From: Pseudomonadota bacterium | GTDB taxonomy: Bacteria > Pseudomonadota > Alphaproteobacteria > Rhizobiales > Xanthobacteraceae | Reading direction: 5' to 3' | Length of the DNA: 64,000 nt | Assembly (NCBI GenBank): GCA_018242205.1 | Contig: JAFECJ010000002.1 | Coordinates: forward strand, 62,001 to 126,000 | Notes under the pieces: generated by a model | The model's input: the letters and a program-made list of their open reading frames with translations, nothing else | Told to the model about the DNA's origin: nothing | Databases searched by the model: none | Shown here: one piece after another, positions 49,016 through 58,698 of the stretch | Layout of the letters: every line of letters starts with the position of its first letter | Numbering within the stretch: position 1 is the stretch's first letter | Translations under genes and position numbers: made by a program

Positions 49016-51283
49016 ATGGCGGGGCACGCGTCGGGAGGCCCAAGGAAGCGAGCGGTGGCGGGCGCCATCGCCGCAGGCGGCCGCGCCGGTCACGCCGTGC
49101 CGCTTGGCGTGGCCGCCTCGCAGCGACTGCGGCGGACGCTCGCCGACTGGGCGGCGGCGGAGGTCACACCCGGCCGGCTGATGCCGTGGCTGTCCGTGGC
49201 CTTCGGCGCCGGCATCGCGATCTACTTCACCGCCAACCGGGAACCGGCCTGGTGGGCCGCGTCAGCCGTTGCCGTGGCCACCCTGGCCGTCGTCGTTGCA
49301 GCGCGCCGCCACCCGGTCGGCTTTCCGCTGGCGCTCGGTGCCGCGGCAATCGCCTGCGGCTTCGCCGTCGCGACGTTGCAGACTTTGCGCATCGATCATC
49401 CGGTAATGAACATCGCGACCTGGCAAGCCCAAGTGACGGGCTATGTCGAAGCACGCGAAGAGCGCGAGCGCAGCGATCGCGTCGTCGTGCAGATCGATCG
49501 CTTCGCCGCGCCGCGCGTCGCGGCCAAACCACAGCGCGTCCGCGTCTCAGTGCGCAAGGACACGGCGCCGCCGGTTGGCGCCTATGTGTCGTTCAAGGCG
49601 CACCTTGCGCCGCCGCTCGCGCCGCTGAGGCCCGGCGGCTACGACTTTGCCCGCGACATGTATTTTCAGCAGATCGGCGGCTCGGGCTTCGTGCTCGGCA
49701 AGATCACGACGTCGGCAGCGCCCGCGCCGGCCAGCGCGCGGCTGGCCTTCGCCGCAGCCATCGATGCCATGCGCGAGGGCATCAATCGTCGCATCCATGC
49801 GGTGCTGCCCGGCGATCGCGGCTCGATTGCCTCGGCGTTGATCACCGGCAAGCGCAACGCCATTTCGGCGCCGGTGGCGGATGCGTTTTACGTCTCGAGC
49901 CTGGCGCATGTGCTGGCGATTTCCGGTTATCACATGGCGGTGGTCGCCGGCATCGTGTTCTTCGTGCTGCGCGCCGGCCTGGCGCTGGTGCCGGCGCTGG
50001 CGCTGCGCCGTCCGATCAAGAAATGGGCGGCGATGGCAGCCATGGCGGGGGCGAGTTTCTATCTCGTGCTGTCGGGGGCCAGCGTATCGACGCAACGCGC
50101 CTACATCATGATCGCGATCGTCCTCATCGGCGTCATGCTCGATCGCCCGACATTGACCTTTCGCACGCTCACGGTCGCGGCTTTTGGCGTGCTGCTGATC
50201 GCACCACAATCGCTGCTGCATCCGAGCTTCCAGATGTCGTTTTCGGCAACTTTGGCGCTGATCGCGATCTATCAATACAGCCTCAACTGGCACGCATCGG
50301 CCGATAGTTCCATCGCCATGCGGCTGGCGCTGTGGGGCGGACGCGAAGTCGCCGGGCTGCTGCTGGCCTCATTCGTCGCCGGGCTCGCGACCGAACCTTA
50401 TGCCGCCTACCACTTTCATCGCGTCGCGCCTTACGGCGTCATCGCCAATCTCCTGGCAATGCCGGTCGTTTCGGTACTGGTGATGCCGATGGGCATTCTC
50501 GGCGTGCTGACGATGCCGCTCGGCCTCGACGGCGTGTTCTGGCGTCTGATGGGCATCGGCATCGACTGGATGATCGACGTCGTCGTGTGGGTGGCGCATC
50601 TGCCCGGTGCGGTCGGTCACATGGCAGCGTTCGGCACCGGCCCGTTGCTGCTGGCGACCGCGGGCCTGCTGCTGATCTGTCTGTTGCGATCGCCGCTGCG
50701 CTGGAGCGGCGCCGTGCTCGCCGTCGCCGCCACGCTCTGGGCAATCAACACGCCGCGCCCGGATGTGCTGATCGCCGCCGACGGCGCAACAGCGGCGATC
50801 CGCGGGCCACAGGGCCGTCTGGTGTTCCTTGAGATCGCCCGCGACAACTTCGCCGCCAAGGAATGGCTCACCGCCGACGGCGACGCGCGCCTTGCGACCG
50901 ATGCCGCTGTACAGGCAGGCGTGCGCTGCGACGCCATTGGTTGCACCGGCCGCCTGCGCGACGGCCGTATCGTCGCTTTCGCGCGATCGGCCGAGGCCTT
51001 CGAAGACGATTGCCAGCGGGCGGCCGTTGTCCTCTCGGCGCAACAGGCACCGGCCGATTGCGCCACGCTGGTGGTGGTCGATCGGCCGCGTTGGCAACGA
51101 GATGGTGCGACGGCACTTTACGCCAACGGCGACCGCTTCAGGACCGAGATCGCGCGGCCGCCGACCGGCGATCGGCCTTGGGCGCGGGCGCCCGCCATTG
51201 CTGGCGAGCGTGGATCACCGGCGCGGCATCGCACGGTGCCCGAGGCGACGCCGAAGGCGGAGGATATGGAAGCGGGGGATTGA
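49016..51283 (+). CDS. comEC: ComEC/Rec2-type DNA uptake channel homologue
   Basis: A 755-residue polytopic protein. ATG 49016 (MAGHASGGPRKR) has GGGCGGGTGG upstream; TTG 48998 is an alternative. N-terminal DUF4131 segment with helices and an OB-like domain (about 55-215), the Competence domain (about 235-510) with GDRGSIASALITGKRNAIS, LAHVLAISGYHMAVVAG and LIGVMLDRPTLTFRTL. The C-terminal 150 residues retain a beta-lactamase-like position but lack the HxHxDH metal motif. Alphaproteobacteria keep comEC near lexA; natural transformation is unproven. Confidence 0.9.
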   Translation: MAGHASGGPRKRAVAGAIAAGGRAGHAVPLGVAASQRLRRTLADWAAAEVTPGRLMPWLSVAFGAGIAIYFTANREPAWWAASAVAVATLAVVVAARRHPVGFPLALGAAAIACGFAVATLQTLRIDHPVMNIATWQAQVTGYVEAREERERSDRVVVQIDRFAAPRVAAKPQRVRVSVRKDTAPPVGAYVSFKAHLAPPLAPLRPGGYDFARDMYFQQIGGSGFVLGKITTSAAPAPASARLAFAAAIDAMREGINRRIHAVLPGDRGSIASALITGKRNAISAPVADAFYVSSLAHVLAISGYHMAVVAGIVFFVLRAGLALVPALALRRPIKKWAAMAAMAGASFYLVLSGASVSTQRAYIMIAIVLIGVMLDRPTLTFRTLTVAAFGVLLIAPQSLLHPSFQMSFSATLALIAIYQYSLNWHASADSSIAMRLALWGGREVAGLLLASFVAGLATEPYAAYHFHRVAPYGVIANLLAMPVVSVLVMPMGILGVLTMPLGLDGVFWRLMGIGIDWMIDVVVWVAHLPGAVGHMAAFGTGPLLLATAGLLLICLLRSPLRWSGAVLAVAATLWAINTPRPDVLIAADGATAAIRGPQGRLVFLEIARDNFAAKEWLTADGDARLATDAAVQAGVRCDAIGCTGRLRDGRIVAFARSAEAFEDDCQRAAVVLSAQQAPADCATLVVVDRPRWQRDGATALYANGDRFRTEIARPPTGDRPWARAPAIAGERGSPARHRTVPEATPKAEDMEAGD

Positions 51284-51293
51284 ACCCTCTGAC

Positions 51294-51392
51294 GTCATGC
51301 CCCGCGCAAGCGGGGCATCCAGGATGCCGCAGCGCTCGTGTGGTCAGGTGACGGCAGTGGTTACTGGATCGTCCGCTTTCGCGGACGATGAC
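51294..51392. repeat. REP-doublet palindromic repeat, copy B
   Basis: Left hairpin ATGCCCCGC/GCGGGGCAT, then CCAG, a centre of about 45 nt, CTGGAT, and right hairpin ATCGTCCGC/GCGGACGAT ending GATGAC. The right half is nearly identical to copy A at 8379-8460. It fills the gap between the convergent comEC and lexA genes and may end both transcripts. Confidence 0.8.
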
Positions 51393-51414
51393 CGAGAACC
51401 AGGTCGCCTAGCGA

Positions 51415-52125
51415 TTAATACCGCCGGAACATCGCAACCATCTTGCCCTGAATGCGCACGCGGTTCGGCGGCAGGATGCGCACCTCGTAGGCGGCGTTGG
51501 CCGGCTCGAGCGCGATCGAGGCGCCGCGGCGGCGGAAACGTTTCAGTGTGGCTTCCTCGTCGTCGATCAGCGCCACGACGATGTCGCCGGTGTCGGCGGC
51601 TTCCGAGCGGCGGATGAGCGCGATATCGCCGTCAAGAATGCCGGCGTCGATCATTGAATCGCCGCGCACTTCGAGGGCGAAATGCTCGCCCGCGGTCAGT
51701 AGCTCGGGCGGCATGTTGATGACGTGGCTCTTGGTCTGGATCGCCTCGATCGGCGTACCGGCGGCGATGCGGCCCATGACCGGCACCGAGATCGAACGCG
51801 CCGAGTCATCGTCACCCGCGGGCACCGGCCGGACTTTGCCGAGGTTACCTTCGATGACGCTCGGGTTGAATCCCCTGGCGCGGCCATTACCGCCCATGCC
51901 ATGGGCGACGGAATCCGGGAGTTTGATGACCTCGATGGCCCGGGCGCGGTTGGCGAGGCGGCGAATGAAGCCGCGTTCCTCCAGAGCTGTGATCAGGCGG
52001 TGGATGCCAGATTTCGAGCGCAGATCCAGCGCGTCCTTCATTTCGTCGAAGGAGGGCGGCACGCCGGCCTCGGTCAGCCTCTCGTGGATGAAACGCAGGA
52101 GTTCGAATTGTTTGCGGGTCAGCAT
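51415..52125 (-). CDS. lexA: SOS repressor LexA
   Basis: A 236-residue repressor/autoprotease. Start at ATG 52125 ([17 protein letters not shown]), the standard N-terminus. The winged-helix DNA-binding domain is residues about 1-67; the alphaproteobacterial linker is long (70-112). The self-cleavage bond is Ala122-Gly123 in GRIAAGTP, and the Ser157/Lys195 dyad is in RGDSMIDAG and EEATLKRF. RecA filaments trigger cleavage. Its promoter carries a perfect LexA box, so it is self-repressed. Confidence 0.97.
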   Translation of the reverse strand: MLTRKQFELLRFIHERLTEAGVPPSFDEMKDALDLRSKSGIHRLITALEERGFIRRLANRARAIEVIKLPDSVAHGMGGNGRARGFNPSVIEGNLGKVRPVPAGDDDSARSISVPVMGRIAAGTPIEAIQTKSHVINMPPELLTAGEHFALEVRGDSMIDAGILDGDIALIRRSEAADTGDIVVALIDDEEATLKRFRRRGASIALEPANAAYEVRILPPNRVRIQGKMVAMFRRY

Positions 52126-52207
52126 CGCCTGTGGTCTCCCGGTCGCGGATGAGGGCCCCGGATCGGCAGGGCGTTTGGGGGACTCATCCGAAACAAAGCA
52201 TGAACGG

Positions 52208-52236
52208 ACACTATCTGTTCGATATGTGTTCCGCAA
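52208..52236 (-). promoter_or_regulatory. lexA promoter
   Basis: On the minus strand TTGCGG (52236-52231), 17-nt spacer, TAGTGT (52213-52208). The LexA box fills the spacer, as in the microprotein promoter at 13206. The leader to the ATG is about 75 nt. Confidence 0.65.
52217..52231. promoter_or_regulatory. LexA box of lexA (GTTC-N7-GTTC)
   Basis: GTTC at 52217-52220 and GTTC at 52228-52231 with exactly seven bases between, about 90 bp upstream of lexA. It confirms the operator form used in this genome. Confidence 0.88.
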
Positions 52237-52270
52237 CCACTTAATTTGGCGTGAACAACTCTAAAGGCCG

Positions 52271-53494
52271 CTAAAACGCGAATTTAAGGATACGGCAGCG
52301 GTCGCCGACCTTGGCGGCCGGCGCAAAAGGCTCACGAATCAAAAGGCATCCGGCCCGGGCGAGCGGCGCCATCAGGGAACTGTCCTGCACCGGTACCGGA
52401 GTCGCGATTGGGCCGTCGGCCCCGGCCTCGAGGGTGGCGCGGAGATAATCGGCGCGTTCGTCGTTTTCCGGGAGGTCGCGGCCAAGAATGGCAGTTTCCG
52501 GTACTGCCTCGACATCGCTGCGGCCGGACAGTTTGCGGATCAGCGGCGCCAGGAACAGGAAGGCGCAGACGTAGGAGGATACCGGATTGCCCGGCACGCC
52601 GAGCACATGCATGGCGCCCAAACCTTCCCGGGCAAAGCGGCCATGCATCATCGGCCGGCCGGGGCGCAGCGCGACGCGCCAGAACGACAGATCGAGGCCT
52701 TCGGCCTTGAGCGCCTTCTGCATCAAATCGTGGTCGCCGACAGAGGCGCCGCCGCTGGTCAAAAGGATGTCGACATTGGCGTTGCGCGCCCGCTGGATGC
52801 GGGCGGTGAGGTCGTCGAGATTGTCGCGGGCGATGCCGAGATCGGTCACCATGCCGCCTTCGGACCGCACCAGTGCGGACAGCGCAAAGCCGTTCGAATA
52901 GACGATCTCGCCGGGCTGCAGCGTGCCGCCCGGCATGATGAGTTCATCGCCGGAGCCGAGCACAGCGACATGCGGCCGGCGATGGACGGCGAGGCGCGGA
53001 TAGTTCATCGCCGCCGCCAGCATCAGGTCGCGATCGGTGAGGCGGCGGCCTTTGGCGAGCAGCGCGTCGCCCTGTTTGAAGTCGATGCCGGCGCCGCGCA
53101 CGTTGCGGCCGGATGCGGTCGGCTTCTGCACGATCACGGCATCGCCGTCGCGCGCCGTGTGTTCCTGGATGACCACGGTATCGGCGCCTTGCGGCATCAT
53201 GCCGCCGGTGAAGATGCGCGCGGCCTGTCCAGGGCCGACCGCGCCGGCGAACGGATGGCCGGCGGCGACTTCGCCGATCACCTTGAGCGTTACGGGAGCG
53301 CTGGCGACGTCGGCGCCGCGCACGGCATAGCCGTCCATCGCGGAGACGGCGTCCGGCGGCTGGGTGCGCAGCGCGGACAAGTCATTGGCCAGCACGCGGC
53401 CGAGCGCGTCGTTGAGATCGACCTCTTCGGTCGGCAGCGGCGCAGTGTCGGCCAGCACCCGCGCCAGGGCTTCGGCGACCGGCATCAGGGGCAT
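52271..53494 (-). CDS. moeA: Molybdopterin molybdotransferase MoeA
   Basis: A 407-residue enzyme inserting molybdate into adenylylated molybdopterin. Start ATG 53494 ([16 protein letters not shown]) overlaps the moaC stop by one base (TAATG). Motifs: DAVSAMDGYAVRG, GEVAAGHPF, RIFTGGMMPQGADTVV, VLGSGDEL, YSNGFAL, TSGGASVGDHDL and LGVPGNPVSSYV. E. coli MoeA has 411 residues. It is coupled to moaC and ends about 40 bp from the lexA promoter. Confidence 0.96.
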   Translation of the reverse strand: MPLMPVAEALARVLADTAPLPTEEVDLNDALGRVLANDLSALRTQPPDAVSAMDGYAVRGADVASAPVTLKVIGEVAAGHPFAGAVGPGQAARIFTGGMMPQGADTVVIQEHTARDGDAVIVQKPTASGRNVRGAGIDFKQGDALLAKGRRLTDRDLMLAAAMNYPRLAVHRRPHVAVLGSGDELIMPGGTLQPGEIVYSNGFALSALVRSEGGMVTDLGIARDNLDDLTARIQRARNANVDILLTSGGASVGDHDLMQKALKAEGLDLSFWRVALRPGRPMMHGRFAREGLGAMHVLGVPGNPVSSYVCAFLFLAPLIRKLSGRSDVEAVPETAILGRDLPENDERADYLRATLEAGADGPIATPVPVQDSSLMAPLARAGCLLIREPFAPAAKVGDRCRILKFAF

Positions 53495-54030
53495 TAGTTT
53501 TCCGCCTTGTAAGGCCCGGACTTGCCGCCGGTCTTTTCCAGAAGGCGGATGCCCTCGATGCGCATCGACTTCTCGATCGCCTTGGCCATGTCGTAGATGG
53601 TCAGGCAGGCGATCGAAACCGCGGTCAGCGCCTCCATCTCGACGCCCGTCTTTCCCGTGACCTTGACCATGGCGTGGACGAGGAAACCGGGCAGGGAGTG
53701 CTCCGGGAATATCTCGATCTCGACCTTGGTGATCGGCAGCGGATGGCACAGCGGAATCAGGCCGTGGGTGTGCTTGGCGGCCATGATGCCGGCGAGCCGC
53801 GCGGCGCCGAGCACGTCGCCCTTCATGGCGTTGCCGGCGATCACGGCGTCGAGCGTGGCCTTGCTCATGATGACCTTGCCCTCGGCCAGCGCCATGCGCT
53901 CGGTCGGCGCCTTGGCCGAGACGTCGACCATATTGGCGCGGCCGGACTGGTCGATATGGCTGAGTCCAATTGGCGCCGCCCGCTTGCCTGAGGGCTTCTT
54001 CCTTCTGGCCGCGGCTTTGGCTTTGGCCAT
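53494..54030 (-). CDS. moaC: Cyclic pyranopterin monophosphate synthase MoaC
   Basis: A 178-residue enzyme for the second half of cPMP formation from the MoaA product. It carries a basic N-terminal tail ([17 protein letters not shown]) of about 20 residues before the core [16 protein letters not shown]. Catalytic blocks [14 protein letters not shown] and [20 protein letters not shown] are intact. It starts 5 nt after trpC and overlaps moeA by 1 nt, so molybdopterin genes are downstream members of the trpG-D-C operon. Confidence 0.96.
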   Translation of the reverse strand: MAKAKAAARRKKPSGKRAAPIGLSHIDQSGRANMVDVSAKAPTERMALAEGKVIMSKATLDAVIAGNAMKGDVLGAARLAGIMAAKHTHGLIPLCHPLPITKVEIEIFPEHSLPGFLVHAMVKVTGKTGVEMEALTAVSIACLTIYDMAKAIEKSMRIEGIRLLEKTGGKSGPYKAEN

Positions 54031-54035
54031 GGGCG

Positions 54036-54848
54036 TTACTCGGCGGCGGCGTGGCTGGGGCGGGCGAGCAGGCTGCGCGTCGCTGCCGCGACATCGGCCT
54101 GCCGCATCAGGCTCTCGCCGATCAGGAAGGTCGAGATGCCGACGGCCTCCAGTCGAGCGAGATCGGCCGGAGTGAAGACGCCGCTTTCGCCGACGATGAC
54201 GCGGTCCTTCGGCACACGGGGCGCCAGCTTTTCACTGACCGCCAGCGAGGTCTCGAATGTGCGCAGATTGCGATTGTTGATGCCGATCAGTCGGGATTTC
54301 AGCTTGAGGGCGCGGTCGAGTTCATCTTCTGCATGAACTTCAATAAGAACATCCATGCCATATGAAATTGCTGCATTTTCAAGATCCAAAGCAACGGCGT
54401 CGTCGACGGCCGCCATGATGATCAGGATACAGTCGGCGCCCCAGGCTCTAGCCTCGGCGCACTGGTAGGGTTCGAACAGGAAGTCCTTGCGCAGCGCCGG
54501 CAGGCTCACCGCGGCGCGCGCGGCGGTGAGGAACTCCGGCTTACCCTGGAAGCTCGGTGCGTCGGTCAACACCGACAGGCAGGCGGCGCCGCCGGCTTCA
54601 TAAGCCTTGGCCAGCGCCGGCGGATCGAAATCGGGACGGATCAGTCCCTTGGATGGGCTCGCCTTCTTGATCTCGGCGATCAGGGCGTAATCGCCGGCCG
54701 AAATCTTCTTCTCGATGGCGCGCAGGAAGCCCCGCGGCGGCTCCTGCGTCTTGGCCATGGCCTCAAGGTCGGCAAGCGAGTGGGCACGCTTCGCCGCCGC
54801 GATTTCCTCGCGCTTGTAAGCCTCGATCTTCTTGAGGATATCGGCCAT
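54036..54848 (-). CDS. trpC: Indole-3-glycerol-phosphate synthase
   Basis: A 270-residue TIM-barrel enzyme closing the indole ring of tryptophan. Blocks: [18 protein letters not shown] with the catalytic Lys, [34 protein letters not shown] and [16 protein letters not shown]. It is the standalone, not TrpF-fused, form. It lies 63 nt after trpD and 5 nt before moaC. Confidence 0.97.
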   Translation of the reverse strand: MADILKKIEAYKREEIAAAKRAHSLADLEAMAKTQEPPRGFLRAIEKKISAGDYALIAEIKKASPSKGLIRPDFDPPALAKAYEAGGAACLSVLTDAPSFQGKPEFLTAARAAVSLPALRKDFLFEPYQCAEARAWGADCILIIMAAVDDAVALDLENAAISYGMDVLIEVHAEDELDRALKLKSRLIGINNRNLRTFETSLAVSEKLAPRVPKDRVIVGESGVFTPADLARLEAVGISTFLIGESLMRQADVAAATRSLLARPSHAAAE

Positions 54849-54911
54849 CGGCTTTTTGTTACCGCTCGATCTTGTCCAAAAACCGGTCTCCGGTTCTTCG
54901 GATCCCGCAGT

Positions 54912-55937
54912 CTACTCCTCGGTCTCGCAGGATACCGCAATCAGCCGGTCCAGCCGACCCTCGGCTTCGCCGGAATCGATCGACTTGGCGGCCAGCACCG
55001 CGCCTTGCTTGAGGTCCTTGGCCTTGCCGGCGACGATGAGCGCCGCGGCGGCGTTGAGCACGGCGACGTCGCGGAACGCGCTCGGCTTGCCCTTGAGCAC
55101 GTCGAGCAGCGCCTTGGCATTGGTCTCGGCGTCGCCGCCCTTGAGCGCCTCCGGCTTGGCGCGCGGCAGGCCGGCGTCCTCCGGCGAGATCTCGAAGCTG
55201 CGGATCTTGCCGCCCTTGAGCTCGGCGACGCTGGTCGTGCCCGAGGTGGTGATCTCGTCGAGGCCGTCGGAGCCGTGCACCACCCAGATCGATTCCGAGC
55301 CCAGATTGTTGAGCACCTGCGCCATCGGCTCGACCCAGTGCTTCGAGAAGGTGCCGATCATCTGCCGCTTCACCGAAGCCGGATTCGACAAGGGACCGAG
55401 CAGATTGAAAATGGTGCGGGTTCCGAGTTCGACCCGGGTCGGGCCGACGTTCTTCATGGCCGGATGATGCGCTGGCGCAAACATGAAGCCGATGCCGGCC
55501 TTGGCGATGCACTTGCCGACCTGCTCCGGCGTCAGATCGATCCTGACGCCGAGCGCGCCGAGCACGTCGGCAGAACCGGAGCGCGACGACAGCGCGCGAT
55601 TGCCGTGCTTGGCGACCGGCACGCCGGCGCCGGCGACGATGAAGGCGGCGCAAGTCGAGATATTGTAGGAGCCGGAGGCGTCGCCCCCGGTGCCGACGAT
55701 ATCGACCGCGTCGGCGGGCGCCTTCACGCCCAGCATCTTCGAGCGCATCGTCGTCACCGCGCCGGTGATCTCGTCGACGGTCTCGCCGCGCACGCGCAGC
55801 GCCATCAAGAGGCCGCCCATCTGCGAGGGCGTCGCTTCGCCCGACATCATGCGGGCAAAGGCGTTGGCCGCTTCGTCGCGGCTGAGGCTGGCGCCGGTTG
55901 CGACTTTGGCAATCAGCGATTTGAATTCGTCGGCCAC
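54912..55937 (-). CDS. trpD: Anthranilate phosphoribosyltransferase
   Basis: A 341-residue enzyme joining anthranilate to PRPP. Start GTG 55937 ([15 protein letters not shown]) is chosen because GAGGAG lies 7 nt upstream; a longer frame to 55973 would overlap trpG. Motifs: [18 protein letters not shown] (PRPP loop), [40 protein letters not shown] and NLLGPLSNP. It is 10 nt after the trpG stop and leads on to trpC. Confidence 0.96.
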   Translation of the reverse strand: MADEFKSLIAKVATGASLSRDEAANAFARMMSGEATPSQMGGLLMALRVRGETVDEITGAVTTMRSKMLGVKAPADAVDIVGTGGDASGSYNISTCAAFIVAGAGVPVAKHGNRALSSRSGSADVLGALGVRIDLTPEQVGKCIAKAGIGFMFAPAHHPAMKNVGPTRVELGTRTIFNLLGPLSNPASVKRQMIGTFSKHWVEPMAQVLNNLGSESIWVVHGSDGLDEITTSGTTSVAELKGGKIRSFEISPEDAGLPRAKPEALKGGDAETNAKALLDVLKGKPSAFRDVAVLNAAAALIVAGKAKDLKQGAVLAAKSIDSGEAEGRLDRLIAVSCETEE

Positions 55938-55947
55938 GGGCGTCTCC

Positions 55948-56601
55948 TCAACTCGCCAGATGCGCCGGCTCACGCGAGCCGGTCTGGCGGGCGGCGGCGC
56001 TTGAAATGGCGCGGCCCTGTTTCTTGTTCCACTCGGCCGCGATGGCCAGGAAGTTCTCGAGCATCAGATGGCCGTGCTCGGAAGCGATGCTTTCGGGATG
56101 GAACTGCACGCCGTGCAGCGGCAGCTTTTCGTGCGCCATGCCCATGATGATGCCGTCGGCGGTCTCTGCGTTGGCGCGCAGGCCCTTCGGCAGGCTTTGG
56201 CGTTCGACGATCAGCGAGTGGTAGCGCGTCGCCTGGAACGGCCCGTTGATGCCGCGGAATACGCCGGTGGCGTCATGGCGGATTTCCGACAGCTTGCCGT
56301 GCATCGTCAGCGGCGCGCGGATCACCTTGCCGCCGAAGGCCTGGCCCATCGCCTGATGGCCGAGGCAGACGCCGAGCATCGGGATCGTGGCCGAGGCTTT
56401 GGCGATGAGATCGAGGCAGATGCCGGCTTCGTTCGGGGTGCAGGGGCCGGGCGACAGCACGATGGCTTCCGGTTCGAGCGCGATCACGTCGGCTGCGGAG
56501 ATCTTGTCGTTGCGATGGACAATAACGTCCGCGCCCAGGCCACCCAAGTAGTGGACCAGGTTGAAGGTGAAGCTGTCGTAATTGTCGATCAGAACGATCA
56601 T
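55948..56601 (-). CDS. trpG: Anthranilate synthase component II (glutamine amidotransferase)
   Basis: A 217-residue class I glutaminase that feeds ammonia to TrpE. Start ATG 56601 ([20 protein letters not shown]). Nucleophile Cys in [11 protein letters not shown], His-Glu in [13 protein letters not shown]. It may also serve p-aminobenzoate synthesis. It heads the trpG-trpD-trpC-moaC-moeA operon; its partner trpE is 2.7 kb away, separated by a TRAP transporter and a cupin gene. Confidence 0.96.
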   Translation of the reverse strand: MIVLIDNYDSFTFNLVHYLGGLGADVIVHRNDKISAADVIALEPEAIVLSPGPCTPNEAGICLDLIAKASATIPMLGVCLGHQAMGQAFGGKVIRAPLTMHGKLSEIRHDATGVFRGINGPFQATRYHSLIVERQSLPKGLRANAETADGIIMGMAHEKLPLHGVQFHPESIASEHGHLMLENFLAIAAEWNKKQGRAISSAAARQTGSREPAHLAS

Positions 56602-56612
56602 GTTTTCGAGCC

Positions 56613-56647
56613 AGCCTTTATTCAAGACTTGCAAGGTCTTAAAGGCT
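56613..56647. promoter_or_regulatory. Dyad overlapping the trpG promoter
   Basis: AGCCTTT (56613-56619) and AAAGGCT (56641-56647) pair; inside them AAGAC (56624-56628) and GTCTT (56636-56640) continue the stem around a 7-nt loop, leaving a 4-nt bulge. It covers the likely -10 of the trpG promoter and no T-run follows, so an operator or leader fold is more likely than a terminator. Confidence 0.5.
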
Positions 56648-56665
56648 AGGGCCCTGAGGGGTCAA
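56638..56665 (-). promoter_or_regulatory. Candidate promoter of trpG-trpD-trpC-moaC-moeA
   Basis: On the minus strand TTGACC (56665-56660), 16-nt spacer, TTTAAG (56643-56638). It lies in the 104-nt gap after the TRAP gene and would give a leader of about 30 nt. Confidence 0.5.
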
Positions 56666-56705
56666 GCGTGGCCGGGCGGGGCGCTTTCGGGTGGCCGGAG
56701 GGACC

Positions 56706-58142
56706 CTATTTGGTCGGGTCGAGCGGCGGCAACTGGATCATTTCGTTGAGCTTCTTGGTCATATCGTCGTTGGAAAGCGTCGCCGGGGCGCGCACTTCGT
56801 CCTTAGCGTTGTCCATAAAGTGGATCAGGCGCGGGAAGGCGAGCACCAGCGCCAGTAGCATCCATTGCGCGGCCAGAAACGGCACCAGGGCTTTGACGAA
56901 GGGCTTGAATGGCGAGGCCGGCTTGAGCGCGCCGCGCACCATCATCAGCGCGTAGCCGAACGGCGGCAGCAGAAAGCTCGACTGCAGCGTCAGCAACACC
57001 AGCACCGCGACCCAGCGCGCATCGGCGACTTTGACCAGCAGCGGCGGGATTAGGATCGGCAGGATGACGAAGATGATCTCGAAGGCGTCGAGCACGAAGG
57101 CGCACAGCGCGATCACCGTCAGCACCGCCGCCGTCGGCCCGATGTCGCCGCCGGGAATGCCGCGCACCAGGTCGTTGACCAGGCGGTCGGTACCGAGCAG
57201 ACGCAGCACCAGCGTGAAGGTGGTCGCGGCGGCCAGTAGCGAGAACAGCGCGCCGGTGATGGCCAAGGCCTCGCGCAGCAGCGTGCCCAAAGCCGGACCG
57301 AGCAGTCGGCCGCTGAGGAGCCCGGCCACCAGCAAGGCAAACGCGCCCATGGCGGCCGCCTCGACGGCGAAGAAATAGCCGGCGGCGACGCCGCCGAGCA
57401 GCACCAGGAGAAACGTTAGCGATCCTGCGGCCAGGATGCCTTCGCTCACGGTCAGCTTCGGCCGTTCCGGCAATCCGGAGACATCGCGGCCTGTCCACCA
57501 GGACAGTGCAAGGCACAGGACGAGGAAGATACCCGCTGGGACCAGGGCGGCATGGAAGATATCGCCGGTGTTGATGACGCGGTCGCTGCGGCCCGTCTCG
57601 GTCACGGCGTAGGTGTGGGCCGACAGCATGGCGTCGCTGAGCAGGATCAGGACCAGAGACGGCGGCACCAGAACGCCGAGCGTGGAGGCCACCGCGATCA
57701 GCGCCTCGCGCTTGGCGGCGGGAACACCTTCCGCCGCAAGCTTCGGCGCCACCACGCGCGACAGGCCGAGAACGCTGGCACCAACAGAACCGTTCATCGG
57801 TCCGAGCAGCGCACCAAGCAACATGCCCGAAACCATCGGCGCCTGCGGCTTGCGCGGCAGGATGGCGATGCTGGCGCGATAGAGCGCGTCGGCGACCGGC
57901 AGCCGGTTCAGCAACAGACCCATGGTCACGTAGAGCGGTAACGCCTGCAACAGGTCGGATTCGAACAGGTTGATCAGGCGTCCTGGCAGCGCGCCGAGCA
58001 GCAGATACGGGAAGGTGTGGGTGGCGACGCCGATGATCGCGCCGACGACAGCGGCGGAGATCAGGACGACGAATGCGGGCAGCCCGGTCAATAGGATGCC
58101 GACACCGACGCCAATCAGGAGCACAAAGCCGACCCACGGCAT
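56706..58142 (-). CDS. TRAP transporter large permease (DctM-like)
   Basis: A 478-residue polytopic protein with about 12 to 14 helices. The start ATG 58142 (MPWVGFVLLIGVGVGILLTGLP) overlaps the small-permease stop (ATGA). Family features: LPLYVTMGLLLNRLPVADALY, GPMNGSVGASVLGLSRVVAPKLAAEGVP, STLGVLVPPSLVLILLSDAM, and a C-terminal LQSSFLLPPFGYALMMVRG. It drives substrate import with a Na+ or H+ gradient. The periplasmic DctP-type binding protein, needed for substrate capture, is not encoded nearby. Substrate unknown; 2-oxo or aromatic acids are common for this group. Confidence 0.9.
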   Translation of the reverse strand: MPWVGFVLLIGVGVGILLTGLPAFVVLISAAVVGAIIGVATHTFPYLLLGALPGRLINLFESDLLQALPLYVTMGLLLNRLPVADALYRASIAILPRKPQAPMVSGMLLGALLGPMNGSVGASVLGLSRVVAPKLAAEGVPAAKREALIAVASTLGVLVPPSLVLILLSDAMLSAHTYAVTETGRSDRVINTGDIFHAALVPAGIFLVLCLALSWWTGRDVSGLPERPKLTVSEGILAAGSLTFLLVLLGGVAAGYFFAVEAAAMGAFALLVAGLLSGRLLGPALGTLLREALAITGALFSLLAAATTFTLVLRLLGTDRLVNDLVRGIPGGDIGPTAAVLTVIALCAFVLDAFEIIFVILPILIPPLLVKVADARWVAVLVLLTLQSSFLLPPFGYALMMVRGALKPASPFKPFVKALVPFLAAQWMLLALVLAFPRLIHFMDNAKDEVRAPATLSNDDMTKKLNEMIQLPPLDPTK

Positions 58143-58675
58143 CAGAGGGTCTCCACCGGACGACGCCGCAGGATATCGGCGACAGCCTGCATCAAAACGA
58201 TGCCCGTCATCAGCCAGAGCGCGAACTTGATCAGGAAATAACCGGGATTGCCGGTGTCGGGAAAAGCCTCGAGGCCGGTAAGTGATTGCCAGATCGTGCC
58301 GTGGCTGGTTTCGAGAATGACCAGCGCCCAAGGGACGAGCCCGACCACCGCGCCGATCTTGCGCAGCCGCCCCCGCGTTTGATCCGAATAGCGATGCGCC
58401 AGCGTATCGGCGGCGAGATGGGTGCCGGCCCGCGTCGCTGCGGTGACGCTGACCGCGACGAACAGGGCAAAGAAGATCTGGCCGAGATCGTTGGCTTGGC
58501 GCGAATAGCCGTGGATGAGATCGCGCAACGGCCATTGCAGAAACAACAGCAGGACGACGGGCAAGGCCAGCCAGGACGTCAGCGCAATAACGCCGGCAAC
58601 CGCCCGGTCCAGCCAGGCAACGATTGTGTCGATCAAGTACCGGCCCCCTGGCCGCGATGCCGCCATCCCCGGCAT
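58142..58675 (-). CDS. TRAP transporter small permease (DctQ-like)
   Basis: A 177-residue four-helix protein with ITSWLALPVVLLLFLQWPLRD, the conserved GQIFFALFVAVSVTAATRAGTHL and ETSHGTIWQSL. Start ATG 58675 is taken; a TTG later (L-I-D-T-I-V-A-W) is an alternative. Its stop overlaps the large-permease start, so the pair is translationally coupled, as usual for DctQM. It begins 23 nt downstream of the cupin gene, on the same strand. Confidence 0.88.
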   Translation of the reverse strand: MPGMAASRPGGRYLIDTIVAWLDRAVAGVIALTSWLALPVVLLLFLQWPLRDLIHGYSRQANDLGQIFFALFVAVSVTAATRAGTHLAADTLAHRYSDQTRGRLRKIGAVVGLVPWALVILETSHGTIWQSLTGLEAFPDTGNPGYFLIKFALWLMTGIVLMQAVADILRRRPVETL

Positions 58676-58698
58676 GTCTATAACACGGCGGGGAACCG

